Assembly (NCBI GenBank): GCA_009912175.1
Contig: WNDQ01000031.1
Location: 1 to 44,493, forward strand
Length of the DNA stretch: 44,493 bases
Source of the DNA: Paracidovorax wautersii
Lineage (GTDB): Bacteria; Pseudomonadota; Gammaproteobacteria; Burkholderiales; Burkholderiaceae_C
Reading direction: 5' to 3'
Shown here piece after piece: positions 1 to 11,470 of the stretch; the stretch's first letter is position 1, and the number at the start of each line of letters is the position of its first letter. The notes below the pieces were generated by a model that made no database searches, was not told where the DNA came from, and saw only the letters and a program-made list of their open reading frames with translations. A program made the translations under genes and the position numbers.

Positions 1-1
1 T

Positions 2-286
2 GACCGTGGTAGCCAATACTGCTCGCGCGAGCACCGCGCCCTGTTGGAGCAATACGCTTTGATCGCCAGCATGAGTGCCAGAGGCAACTGCTACGACAAC
101 GCAGCAATGGAGAGTTGGAACCACAGTCTGAAGGTCGAGGCCATCCATGGTGAACACCTCGCCACACGGGAGCAGGCCAAGGCTCATGTGTTTGACTACA
201 TTGAGGTTGACTACAATCGGATCCGGCTGCACTCGACCCTGGGCTACCTCAGCCCAGAGCAGTACGAGCTGGCCAATGTCGCTTAG
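2..286 (+). CDS. IS3-family transposase OrfB, C-terminal part (5' truncated by window edge)
   Basis: The frame is open from the window start and ends with TAG at 284-286. It encodes the end of a DDE integrase-type transposase catalytic domain (rve). The opening DRGSQY is the usual context of the second catalytic Asp, and [12 protein letters not shown] carries the catalytic Glu (AMES in place of the more common AMAES or VES forms). The tail [19 protein letters not shown] is the typical IS3 OrfB C-terminus. In this family OrfB is made as an OrfAB fusion by -1 frameshifting, and cuts and joins the element ends. The terminal repeat begins 3 bases after the stop. The exact IS name cannot be assigned from this fragment. 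Confidence 0.93.
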   Translation, partial: DRGSQYCSREHRALLEQYALIASMSARGNCYDNAAMESWNHSLKVEAIHGEHLATREQAKAHVFDYIEVDYNRIRLHSTLGYLSPEQYELANVA

Positions 287-289
287 ATA

Positions 290-316
290 GGTGTCCGTAA
301 ATCAGGGGCAAGATCA
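290..316 (+). repeat. IS3-type right terminal inverted repeat (IRR)
   Basis: This 27-bp sequence begins GGTGTCCGT and ends GGGGCAAGATCA. Its reverse complement matches the left terminal repeat at 44212-44238 with three mismatches. It marks the IS boundary at base 316. Confidence 0.85.
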
Positions 317-426
317 AGGAAAATCAACAGCACGCCGCAGCGCAAAAGGCCTTGCCGGCTGTCGTCTTGCAGGCCCAGCGGCGGCGCGCCGTGGGAGCGG
401 CGTCGTGGGGTCAGTTGCGCACTCAT
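317..426 (-). pseudogene. Possible 5' stub of a gene cut off by the IS
   Basis: On the minus strand an ATG at 426-424 opens a frame of 36 codons that runs straight into the IS end at 316. It begins MSAQLTPRRRSHGAP and ends in the hydrophobic stretch CGVLLIFL, as if a first membrane segment were starting where the IS interrupts. The frame stops soon after entering the IS. I do not recognise the family. No clear Shine-Dalgarno sequence precedes the ATG, so it may be chance. The rest of the 317-626 gap is the upstream region of the ArnT-like gene. Confidence 0.3.
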
Positions 427-562
427 GAAAATTGCCGTTCCAAATCAGGCCCGGAGCGTCGCAGCCCGCAATGAATCCGTCATGAAGGGTTTATTAACCT
501 GGTATTCAGTTTTCTGAATCCTCCCAGTCAAAAGTATTCAAACACCCTATTCATTGGCTTTC

Positions 563-596
563 ATTAATCCCCCATTAAGCAAGGCATTCCTAGAAT
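563..596 (+). promoter_or_regulatory. PmrA-box-like direct repeat and -10 box ahead of the ArnT-like gene
   Basis: ATTAAT (563-568) and ATTAAG (574-579) are separated by exactly 5 bases, an 11-bp period. This resembles the PmrA/BasR box, two TTAA-core hexamers 5 bp apart. A -10-like TAGAAT lies at 591-596, 11 bp downstream, placing the start of transcription near 603. The stretch is clearly AT-richer than its surroundings. A perfect 6-bp-arm palindrome lies upstream at 504-519 (ATTCAG, TTTT, CTGAAT). PmrA regulating arnT-type genes is known in enterobacteria; its use here is inference. Confidence 0.45.
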
Positions 597-626
597 CCGC
601 GGCAAATTACCCTGAGCCTGCCTGAA

Positions 627-2348
627 GTGAATACCCGTTTGATCCCTCCCGGAGCCGCGCTCCCCACACCGCTGGACCGCCCCGCCCCGAGCTGGCGCGC
701 GCTGCTGATGCAGACGCTGGAGCGTCCCCTGCCCTTTGCCCTGCTGGCCGCCCTGTGGTTGATGGCAACCCTGGGCGCGCGCCCGCTGATGCTGCCCGAC
801 GAGGGCCGCTACGTGGGCGTGGCCTGGGAGATGCTGCACGCGCAGGACTGGTGGACGCCCACGCTCAACGGCCTGCCCTTCTTTCACAAGCCGCCGCTGT
901 TCTACTGGATCACGGCCGGCGCGATGCAGCTGTTCGGGCCGCATGAATGGGCTGCGCGCTTGGCGCCGCTGCTGGGCGGCTGGATGGCGGCCGTGAGCCT
1001 GCACGCGCTGGCGCGGCGCTGGTCGGGCGCGGCTCACGGCGCGATGGCCGGCGTGGTGCTGCTGGCCATGCCGCTGTTCTACTTCGGCGCGCAGTTCGCC
1101 AACCTGGACATGCTGGTGGCCGGCTGCATCACCACCTGCATCGCGCTGGCCGCCCACGCCGTGCTGCTGCGCGAGGCAACCGGCAACCAGCGCGCGGCTC
1201 GCCTGCCGCTGCTGGCGGCCTATGCGGTTGCCGCGTTGGGCGTGCTGGCCAAGGGCTTGATCGGCATCGTGCTGCCGGGGCTGGTGATCGTGCTGTGGCT
1301 GGGCCTGCGGCGCGACTGGCGCGGCCTGTGGGCGCTGGTGTCGCTGCCCGGCCTGCTGCTGTTCGCCCTGATTGCGGTGCCCTGGTTTGTGGTGATGGAG
1401 CAGCGTTTTCCGGGCTTTCTGCACTACTTCTTCGTGGTCCAGCACTTCCAGCGCTTTTCAGGCAGCGGCTTCAACAACGTCATGCCCTTCTGGTTCTACC
1501 CGGCCGTGCTGCTGCTGGTGAGCCTGCCATGGCTGCCGGCCCTGCGCCGGCCGCGCCGCGCCGTTGCCGCGCGGTCGTGGCGCCTGCCCGAGCGCATGCG
1601 GCTGCTGGCCTGGATCTGGCTGGTGGTGGTCGTGCTGTTTTTCTCGATGCCGCACTCCAAACTGCTCGGCTACGTGCTGCCCGCGGTGCCGGCGCTGGCC
1701 TATCTGCTGGCCGACGGCATCCTGGCCGGCCTGCGCCAGGCCCAGGGGCCCGTGCGTTTCTGGCGCCATTGGCAGATGGGCGCGCTGCTCAGCGCCGCGC
1801 TGGGCGTGGTCGCAGTCGCCTGGGTCGCCTGGTCCGGCCAGTTGTCGTCCAACGCGCCCATGGGCTCGGTCCTGCGGGTGCTGCAGCAACCGGGTGACCC
1901 GGTGGTGATCTTCGGCCGTTACCCCTACGACCTGCGCTTCTACAACCGCGCGAGCGAGCCGGCCGTGATCGTCGGCAACTGGGCCGACCCCGACATTCCG
2001 AACCATGACGACTGGCGCAAGGAAATCGCCGACGCCGCGCAGTTCGCACCAGCCATGGCCGACCGCACCCTGGTGGCCAACGCGCAACTGCCCGAGCGCC
2101 TGCACGGCGTGCGGCAGGCCTGGCTGGTCGGGCCCGCGTCCGCCGTGGCCGACTTGCCGCCGCAGTTCCATGCCGAACGTGTGTTCCAGGACCGCAGCGC
2201 GGGCGCCGGGCGCGATCCGCAGACGCTGTGGCGCCTGAGCGCCGTGCCGGCCCCACAGATCCCCGTCGGCCACGGCTGCAACCCGGCCCAGACCGCTGCC
2301 CACGCCGTGCCAGCGGCGATCGCGGCCGTCACCAGCGCCGCGCGCTGA
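627..2348 (+). CDS. ArnT-like lipid A glycosyltransferase (PMT/GT83-type membrane protein)
   Basis: A 573-residue multi-pass inner-membrane protein of the dolichyl-phosphate-mannose-protein mannosyltransferase/ArnT superfamily. Members transfer a sugar from undecaprenyl phosphate to lipid A or another acceptor on the periplasmic face. After the first membrane segment comes the family signature LPDEGRYVGVAWEM with the key acidic pair, then FHKPPLFYW, the counterpart of ArnT's EKPPxxYW. About a dozen hydrophobic segments follow, then a soluble periplasmic C-terminal region. The start is GTG at 627; a downstream ATG at 709 would remove the residues before the first membrane segment. The 3' end is 15 bases from the convergent dnaE stop. 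In Bordetella, ArnT relatives add glucosamine to lipid A, so the sugar donor here is open. The PmrA-like promoter fits a polymyxin-resistance role. Confidence 0.85.
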   Translation: MNTRLIPPGAALPTPLDRPAPSWRALLMQTLERPLPFALLAALWLMATLGARPLMLPDEGRYVGVAWEMLHAQDWWTPTLNGLPFFHKPPLFYWITAGAMQLFGPHEWAARLAPLLGGWMAAVSLHALARRWSGAAHGAMAGVVLLAMPLFYFGAQFANLDMLVAGCITTCIALAAHAVLLREATGNQRAARLPLLAAYAVAALGVLAKGLIGIVLPGLVIVLWLGLRRDWRGLWALVSLPGLLLFALIAVPWFVVMEQRFPGFLHYFFVVQHFQRFSGSGFNNVMPFWFYPAVLLLVSLPWLPALRRPRRAVAARSWRLPERMRLLAWIWLVVVVLFFSMPHSKLLGYVLPAVPALAYLLADGILAGLRQAQGPVRFWRHWQMGALLSAALGVVAVAWVAWSGQLSSNAPMGSVLRVLQQPGDPVVIFGRYPYDLRFYNRASEPAVIVGNWADPDIPNHDDWRKEIADAAQFAPAMADRTLVANAQLPERLHGVRQAWLVGPASAVADLPPQFHAERVFQDRSAGAGRDPQTLWRLSAVPAPQIPVGHGCNPAQTAAHAVPAAIAAVTSAAR

Positions 2349-2363
2349 CGCTTGAGCTGATGC

Positions 2364-5903
<3,540 letters not shown>

Positions 5904-5966
5904 CGCGGTATTGTAGGAAATCCCGGCGGCCCGGCGACGCCCGGCAGCCCCCTACAATGCCGGCCC
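5904..5966. promoter_or_regulatory. Divergent dnaE/trhO promoter region with near-leaderless -10 boxes
   Basis: On the minus strand TACAAT (5915-5910) lies 6 bases before the dnaE ATG at 5903. On the plus strand TACAAT (5953-5958) lies 8 bases before the trhO ATG at 5967. Transcription normally starts 6-8 bases after a -10 box, so both messages would begin at or next to the A of the start codon. Neither gene has a Shine-Dalgarno sequence. The -35 elements are not convincing. Confidence 0.6.
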
Positions 5967-6722
5967 ATGTCCGCCGTGCTCAACATCTCCGCCTACCTTT
6001 TCACGCCCATCGGCGAGCCGCACGCCCTGCGCCCGGTGTTGCTGGTGCGCGCGCAGGAGGCGGGCCTGAAGGGCACCATCTTGCTGGCCGAAGAAGGTAT
6101 CAATCTGTTTCTGGCCGGCGACGCGGCGGCGGTGCATGGTTTTATCGACGCCCTGCGGGCTGACGCGCGTTTTGCCGCGCTGGCGCCCAAGGAAAGCTGG
6201 TCGGCCACGCAGCCGTTTCGCAAGATGCTGGTCAAGGTCAAGCCCGAGATCATCCGCATGGATCACCCGACCATCCGCCCGGCCGCCGGGCGCGCGCCGT
6301 CGGTCTCGCCGGCCACGCTGCGGCGATGGCTCGACGCGGGCGTGGACGACGACGGCCGCCCGGTGGTCACGCTGGACACGCGCAACGCCTTCGAGGTCGA
6401 CCACGGCACGTTCGAAGGCGCCATCGACTGGCGCATCGACAAGTTCACGCAGTTCCCGCCGGCCCTGGCCGCGCACCAGGGCGAGTTGATGGACAAGACC
6501 GTGGTGGGTTTCTGCACGGGCGGCATCCGCTGCGAAAAAGCCGCGATCCTGATGCAGGAAGCCGGGCTGCCGCACGTCTACCAGCTCGAAGGCGGCATCC
6601 TCAAGTACTTCGAGGAAACCGACGGCCGCCACTACCGCGGCGACTGTTTTGTCTTTGACGAGCGCCGCACGCTGGACCACGACCTGGCAGCCCGCCGCGA
6701 GCCGGACGACGCGGCGAACTGA
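5967..6722 (+). CDS. trhO: tRNA uridine(34) hydroxylase TrhO (rhodanese-like, YceA)
   Basis: A 251-residue protein of the UPF0176/TrhO family, which makes 5-hydroxyuridine at the wobble position of certain tRNAs using oxygen. The N-terminal acylphosphatase-like domain (ISAYLFTPIG to about residue 95) is followed by a rhodanese domain. Its active loop is C183-TGGIR-C189 (FCTGGIRCEKA), with both cysteines of the family. The end GGILKYFEETDGRHYRGDCFVFDER is highly typical. The ATG at 5967 gives the conserved N-terminus; the frame is open far upstream only as the antisense of dnaE. Its 3' end faces the phosphoethanolamine-transferase-like gene. Confidence 0.94.
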   Translation: MSAVLNISAYLFTPIGEPHALRPVLLVRAQEAGLKGTILLAEEGINLFLAGDAAAVHGFIDALRADARFAALAPKESWSATQPFRKMLVKVKPEIIRMDHPTIRPAAGRAPSVSPATLRRWLDAGVDDDGRPVVTLDTRNAFEVDHGTFEGAIDWRIDKFTQFPPALAAHQGELMDKTVVGFCTGGIRCEKAAILMQEAGLPHVYQLEGGILKYFEETDGRHYRGDCFVFDERRTLDHDLAARREPDDAAN

Positions 6723-6746
6723 CCCGCCTGGCGCAGGGGAGCGGGT

Positions 6747-6761
6747 CATCGCGCGGCGATG
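6747..6761 (+). terminator. Weak hairpin between convergent genes
   Basis: CATCGC and GCGATG form a 6-bp stem with a 3-base loop, 25 bases after the trhO stop. The run of six T begins only 14 bases later, so this is at best a weak terminator for trhO. Confidence 0.3.
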
Positions 6762-6771
6762 AGCCGAGAGG

Positions 6772-8553
6772 TCATTTTTTCGCGCAATCCAGCGCAGGCA
6801 GTTCCGTGTCGTAGTCGATGATGCTGCCGGTGCCCGCGTCGATCAGCCGGCGCGTGGCTGGCCTGTAGGTGGCCGAAGCCAGGCTCAGCGCCGGGTCGTG
6901 AACCGGCACACTCACGCCGGCCAGATCCAGCAGCGTGTGGAACATGACGCGGTAGTCCGCCGGCCGGGGCGCGTTGGCGCGCGAAGCCGCCATGGCCGGG
7001 CCGTTGAGCCGCGCGAACGACGGCGTCGGCCAGATGAAGGCGGCCGTGTGGAAGTTGGGGCTGGAAGCAAAACCGTGCCCGGCCCGGCCGCACTGGCCGT
7101 CGAACAGCGTCTCGCCATGGTCGGAGACAAACATCAGCCAGCCCTGCCCCTGGCTGTCGGTGGCGCGCGCCACGCGCTGCATCACCTGGGCGGCGAAGGC
7201 GTCGGTGGCGCGCACCGAGTTGTCGTAGGCATTGCGCAGGCTCTCGACCTGGCCGGCATCCCAGGGGTTGACCGCCGCGTCGCTGGGCGCGGCCGGCTGG
7301 AAATGCGTTTGCTCCGGCGCATAACGCAGGCTGTACTGGGCGTGGCTGCCGCGCGTGTGCAGCACGATGAGCTGGCGCGGCTCGTCGGTCTTGGCCAGCA
7401 CCTCGTCGATCCAGGGCAGCAGGTCGCTGTCGTAGACGCCGGGCCGCCAGCCTTCGGGGCTGACCGCGCGCACCTCGTCGGCCTGCGCCAGCACCATGCT
7501 GATGCCCGCGTCGTTCTTGCCGAAAGGCGCTTGCGTGGTGAGCCAGTAGGTCTTGAAGCCGGCCTCCTTGAAGGCCTTGAGCACCGAGGGCTCGGGCGTA
7601 AAAGCGCCGTCGGTCTGCGGCAGCCGGCGCGTGAACAGCGGCGGCACGGCCAGCCGCGTGATCGAGGCGGCCGAGACGAAGTCCGGCAGGCTGACGACCT
7701 GCCCGCCCGCGGCTGCCAGGTTCGGCGTGGTCTCGCGCGGGTAGCCATTGATCTGCAGGTGGTCAGCGCGCAGCGATTCGCCCAGCACCAGCACGTAGAC
7801 CTCGCGCTGCACGCCGGGCGGCAGCGCCCGTGCGCGCGTGGCGCCGAAGGACATGCCGTTGATGTGGTTGCGGATGATGCGGGTCGCCTGCTCCTGCCGC
7901 ACGTAGTTCAGCACCCGCAGGGGCACGCCGGCCGGGTAGCTGATCAGCATGGCGCGCGGCAGGCCGCCCATGCGGTAGGCCACGGCCTTTTGCAGCCAGG
8001 CCTGCTCGTCGAGCCGGCTCTTGCGCACCTCGTCCACCACGGCGGCCACGGTCAGCGGCACCAGCAGGGCCAGCGGCAGCCACACGCCCAGCACCTGCCG
8101 CACACGCCCCGCCGGCCAGGCCACCTGCGCGCGCCGCAGCACAAACGCCAGGGCCAGGCCGGCCAGGCCGACCATGAGCAGGCCGGTCGTGCCCAGCCAG
8201 CTCATGGCCTCGTTGCGGTCGGTCTAGGCCATCACGCCCAGCAGGCCGGCGTGCGTGGGTGTGCCGAACTGCGCCATGTAGAACAGCTCCAGCGGCAGCA
8301 GCGCAAAGAACGGCGCCAACAGCAGCACGCCGATCCAGGCGCGCCGCACAGCGGCAAACACCATGGCCAGCAGCAGCGCATTGACCAGCAGCACGTGCAC
8401 CCGGCCCGAGCCGATCATGGGCCCGCCCGGCAACGCCACGTTCCACGGCGAACCCAGCAGGTAGAGATTGGGGTAAAGCAGCAGCAGCACATAGGCCGCC
8501 AGACAGGCCAGCCAGGCGCGGCGGCCGCGCTGGCTCGGGGACATCGAGGGCAT
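6772..8553 (-). pseudogene. Phosphoethanolamine-transferase-like membrane sulfatase, broken by an in-frame TAG
   Basis: Read through, the frame gives about 593 residues of an EptA/CptA-type enzyme. These inner-membrane proteins transfer phosphoethanolamine to lipid A or core sugars on the periplasmic side. An N-terminal membrane domain is followed by an alkaline-phosphatase-like domain: LVLGESLRADHLQINGYPRE (metal site), SITRLAVPPLFTR with the probable nucleophile Thr, and SDHGETLFDGQCGRAGHG (metal ligands). A single TAG at 8226-8224 splits it after GLLGVMA; the frame resumes unchanged with TDRNEAMSWLG, so one base change would restore it. The start chosen is ATG 8553 (MPSMSPSQ); TTG at 8592 is possible. 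The catalytic half could be made only by internal restart (ATG near 8205), without the first membrane segments. A -10-like TAGAAT lies at 8607-8602. Confidence 0.85.
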
Positions 8554-8658
8554 GGAGACAAAACCAGCGGCCGATGCCGCGGTGGAAGCCAAAACCCGTG
8601 AATTCTAGGCCGCGGCGGCAGCGCCCAGGCCCTGTGCTGGTGATGGCCGACCTGCCGG

Positions 8659-9738
8659 CTAACGTTTGCGCCAGAACGCCAGCCAGGCGGCCACCACGGT
8701 GAAGGTGGCCACCGTGGCGGCCACGATCCAGAAGCCGTCGGGGTTCTGCGCGAACGGAATGCCGCCCACGTTCATGCCGAGCAGGCCGGCCAGGATGTTG
8801 ATGGGCAGGGCCAGCACGGTCACGACCGTCAGCACGAACAGGCTGCGGTTGTTGTCCTCGTTGACACGCGCGGCGACCTCTTCCTGCAGCAGCTTGATGC
8901 GTTCCTGCAGGCCGTGCATGTCGCGCAGCACCGTCGAAAATTCTTCCGAGGCGCCGCGCAGGTCCTCCACGTCGCCCGCGGCCATCCAGCCTGGCGGGCG
9001 CTGCAGCAGCCGGAACAAGGCGGCCGGCTCGGGCGCCAGCAGACGCTGCAGCCGCACCAGCAGGCGCCGCAGCTCGCCCAGGCGCGCACGCCGGTGGTCG
9101 GGCTTGGCCTTGAGCAGTTCGTCCTCGACCTCGTCCACGCGTGAGGTCACGCCACGCACTACCTTGACCAGCACGTCGGCCTGCGTGCGCAGCAGGTGTT
9201 CGAGCATGGCCGTGCTGGTGGCGGGCGCCTCGCCCTGGCGCACAGCCATGCGCAGCGCGTCGACCGAGCGCAGCGGCCGGGTGCGCGCGGTGACCACGAT
9301 GCGCGGCCCCACGCAGATCCACAGCGTGGCGATGTCGCTGGACTCGAAGCCGAAGTCGAAATGCACGTCGTTGACCAGCGCGACCAGAAAGTCGTCGGCC
9401 CGCTCGATGCGCGTGGAGGCGGCCTGAGGGTCGCCCAGCGCCTCGAAGAATTCCGCGGGCAGCCCGGCGTGGCGCTCCATCCACTTCACGGCCTGGCCGT
9501 TGGCGAGGTTGAAGTGCAGCCACAGATAACCGTCGGCCGGCCCTTGCGGGGTGCCCGTGGGGTCGCCGGGACTGCTGCGGCTGGCCAGCCATTGCGCGGC
9601 CTGCTCGGACGACACTTCGGCGGTGCGTGCCGTGGCATCGCCGCCAAAGGCATAGCCGCAGATCAGGCCCTGGCCGTCGCCGCCATAGTTGGAGAAGACG
9701 TGCGAAGCGTGGGCGTCAAAAGAGGGGGCGGGAGACAT
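8659..9738 (-). CDS. zntB: ZntB/CorA-type divalent metal transporter
   Basis: A 359-residue member of the CorA family, pentameric inner-membrane channels with a large cytoplasmic funnel and two C-terminal membrane helices. The soluble domain (LWLHFNLANGQAVKWM, IERADDFLVALVNDVHFDF) is followed by a long helical region and the first membrane helix, which ends in the signature GMNVGGIP. The second helix ends in AFWRKR. The GMNVGGIP form and the missing long loop point to the ZntB branch, which moves zinc with protons, rather than a magnesium CorA; this is inference. ATG 9738 (MSPAPSFDAH) was preferred over the in-frame 9765 start because homologous-looking sequence begins there. The ORF is intact. 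Confidence 0.87.
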   Translation of the reverse strand: MSPAPSFDAHASHVFSNYGGDGQGLICGYAFGGDATARTAEVSSEQAAQWLASRSSPGDPTGTPQGPADGYLWLHFNLANGQAVKWMERHAGLPAEFFEALGDPQAASTRIERADDFLVALVNDVHFDFGFESSDIATLWICVGPRIVVTARTRPLRSVDALRMAVRQGEAPATSTAMLEHLLRTQADVLVKVVRGVTSRVDEVEDELLKAKPDHRRARLGELRRLLVRLQRLLAPEPAALFRLLQRPPGWMAAGDVEDLRGASEEFSTVLRDMHGLQERIKLLQEEVAARVNEDNNRSLFVLTVVTVLALPINILAGLLGMNVGGIPFAQNPDGFWIVAATVATFTVVAAWLAFWRKR

Positions 9739-9873
9739 CAGCGCGCCACGGTAATGCGGCGGCATGACGGTTCGATGACAACACGCCCGTGTCTGGCCAA
9801 AGAAAAGGCGGCCAGAAGGCCGACCGGGTCGGGGTGCCGGCGGCCATCCGTGCCGCCGGGCACACGCCGCGCG

Positions 9874-10605
9874 TCAGAAACGATAGTTCAGCGACAGGTA
9901 GCTCACGATCGGGTCGAGCGTGAGCTTGGTGGAGCCGGTGCCCACCGTCGCCCCCGTGCTGTTCATACGCGTGGTCAGGTCGGCCTTGGTCTTCAGCGGA
10001 ATGTAGGACACCGACCACGAAATTCCCCAGTGCTTGTCGAATTGGTAGCCAGCACCGACGTTGAACACAGGGGCAAAGGACTTGCTGAGTTTGGCACTGG
10101 TGTTGGTCACCGGAGCGGCGGCACCCGCCATCTGGCGGTGGAAGTTGTCGGTCAGCCTGACGTCGGAATACCAGACGTAGGTCGCACCCAGGCCAACAAA
10201 GGGACGGAACTTGGCTTGGCCATCCAAAAAGGTGTAGCGCAGCAGCACGGTCGGACTCCACTGCTTGGCTTCGCCGATGCGGCCCACGCCGGCCAGCGAG
10301 CCCGTGCCATCGAGTTTGAAGCTCGGCGGAATGCCCAGCACGGTTTCCACGGCCCAGTTGCTGGTGAAGTAATACAAGCCGCTGAGGCCCACCGTGCTGG
10401 CGTTGCTCACCTTGGCACCGGAGTTCGGAATCTCAGTGGAGGGGCCGCCCAACGTACTGCGCGTCAGCGGTTTGCTGGAGTTCTGAGGGGAAAAATACAT
10501 CCAGCCCGCGCCCAGCACCACGTCCCCGGCCTGCTGCGCCTGCGCGACGCCCGCCACCACCGACAGCGCCGCTGTCATCGCTGCGATCCAAACCTTGCGT
10601 TGCAT
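9874..10605 (-). CDS. ompW: OmpW-family outer-membrane protein
   Basis: A 243-residue eight-stranded beta-barrel protein of the outer membrane; OmpW is thought to form a narrow hydrophobic channel. The start MQRKVWIAAMTAALSVVAGV leads to an AQA cleavage site, so a signal peptide of about 23 residues is present. Alternating strand patterns (WAVETVLGIPPSF, RPFVGLGATYVWYSD, FAPVFNVGAGYQFDKHWGI) and a C-terminal SLNYRF with terminal Phe for BAM insertion follow. AAGGAGAC lies just upstream; the second of two adjacent ATG codons (10605) has the better spacing, and the first is 10608. No partner gene is adjacent. Confidence 0.9.
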   Translation of the reverse strand: MQRKVWIAAMTAALSVVAGVAQAQQAGDVVLGAGWMYFSPQNSSKPLTRSTLGGPSTEIPNSGAKVSNASTVGLSGLYYFTSNWAVETVLGIPPSFKLDGTGSLAGVGRIGEAKQWSPTVLLRYTFLDGQAKFRPFVGLGATYVWYSDVRLTDNFHRQMAGAAAPVTNTSAKLSKSFAPVFNVGAGYQFDKHWGISWSVSYIPLKTKADLTTRMNSTGATVGTGSTKLTLDPIVSYLSLNYRF

Positions 10606-10881
10606 CATTTGTCTCCTTGTCGTGAACAACCTGTCACGGAAGACAATCTACAGATGCCGCGGCGACGGGGCATCACGGGCTAACCACTAGGCCCTCGTGA
10701 ACGCCGGGTGCGGCTTTGTCGCCCAGAAAAGAACAGGCGTTCACTTCTTGACAGTTTCTGGCAAGATTTTTCCTTGGAACAAGAAAAATCGAGAACATCG
10801 AGCTTCAGGGCGGCATTTCAAGGAAGATTTTTTCAGGCACGGTGGCGCCGCGATGGCGGTCTGCTCAGTGTTTTTCCCGAT

Positions 10882-10907
10882 AAAAAGCGCGAACGGTCGT
10901 GCTTTTT
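10882..10907. terminator. Bidirectional rho-independent terminator
   Basis: AAAAAGCGCGA and TCGTGCTTTTT pair as a long stem with an ACGG loop, giving T tracts on both strands. It lies 9 bases beyond the end of the livF remnant and would end the liv/aromatic operon on the minus strand. The 10630-10881 stretch has no gene; it holds the ompW upstream region and a second AT-rich inverted repeat (about 10769-10794), with no convincing ORF. Confidence 0.7.
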
Positions 10908-10915
10908 AACAACAC

Positions 10916-11470
10916 TCAGCGGGCCACGCCCAGCAGCCCGTCGAGCACCTCGGGCTGGTTCAGCAGCTCGGCGGCCAGCCCGCTGTGCGCCACCGTGCCG
11001 CGGTCCAGCACCACGGCGGTGTCCGAGATCGCCAGGATGGCCTGCGGGTGCTGCTCGACGATGATGGCGCTCAGCCCTTCGTCGCGCGTGATGCGCCGGA
11101 TGGCGCGCAGCAGCTCTTCCACGATGATGGGCGCCAGCCCCTCCAGCGGCTCGTCGAGCAGCAGCAGGCGCGGGTTGAGCACCAGCGCCCGCCCGACGGC
11201 CAGCATCTGCTGCTCGCCGCCCGACAGCTGCGTGCCCAAGTTGCCACGGCGTTCGGCCAGGCGCGGGAACATCTCGTAGATGCGCGCCGGCGTCCAGGGG
11301 CCGGGGCGCGCCACGGCCGTCAGGTTCTCGTGCACGGTGAGCGACTTGAAGATGTTGCGCTCCTGCGGCACCCAGCCCACGCCGGCGCCCGCGCGCTCGT
11401 GCGGGGCCAGCCGGTGCAGGTCGGCATCGCCCAGCCGGATCGTGCCGCCGTGCTGGCGCGTGGCGCCCGC
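10916..11470 (-). pseudogene. livF: livF remnant: branched-chain amino acid-type ABC ATPase lacking its Walker A half
   Basis: This is the C-terminal three quarters of a LivF ATPase. From GATRQHGGTIRLGD it continues with WVPQERNIFKSLTVHENL (Q-loop), the signature LSGGEQQMLAVGRAL, Walker B RLLLLDEPLEGL, and the H-loop VEQH, ending GLLGVAR. The first 40 to 50 residues, including Walker A, are missing, so it cannot bind ATP normally. At about 11467-11472 the sequence switches directly to the middle of livM in another frame. An in-frame ATG at 11491 would give a chimeric start but no P-loop. Confidence 0.9.

Larger units (their letters stand above)
1..316 (+). mobile_element. Right end of an IS3-family insertion sequence
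   Basis: This is the 3' part of an insertion sequence cut by the window edge. It holds the end of the orfB transposase and, just after the stop codon, a 27-bp terminal inverted repeat at 290-316 ending in CA, as IS3-family elements do. That repeat matches 24 of 27 positions of the reverse complement of 44212-44238, so the same type of element lies in the same orientation at the other end of the window. The 3 bases after the element are AGG; the outer target-site copy is outside the window. Confidence 0.9.
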
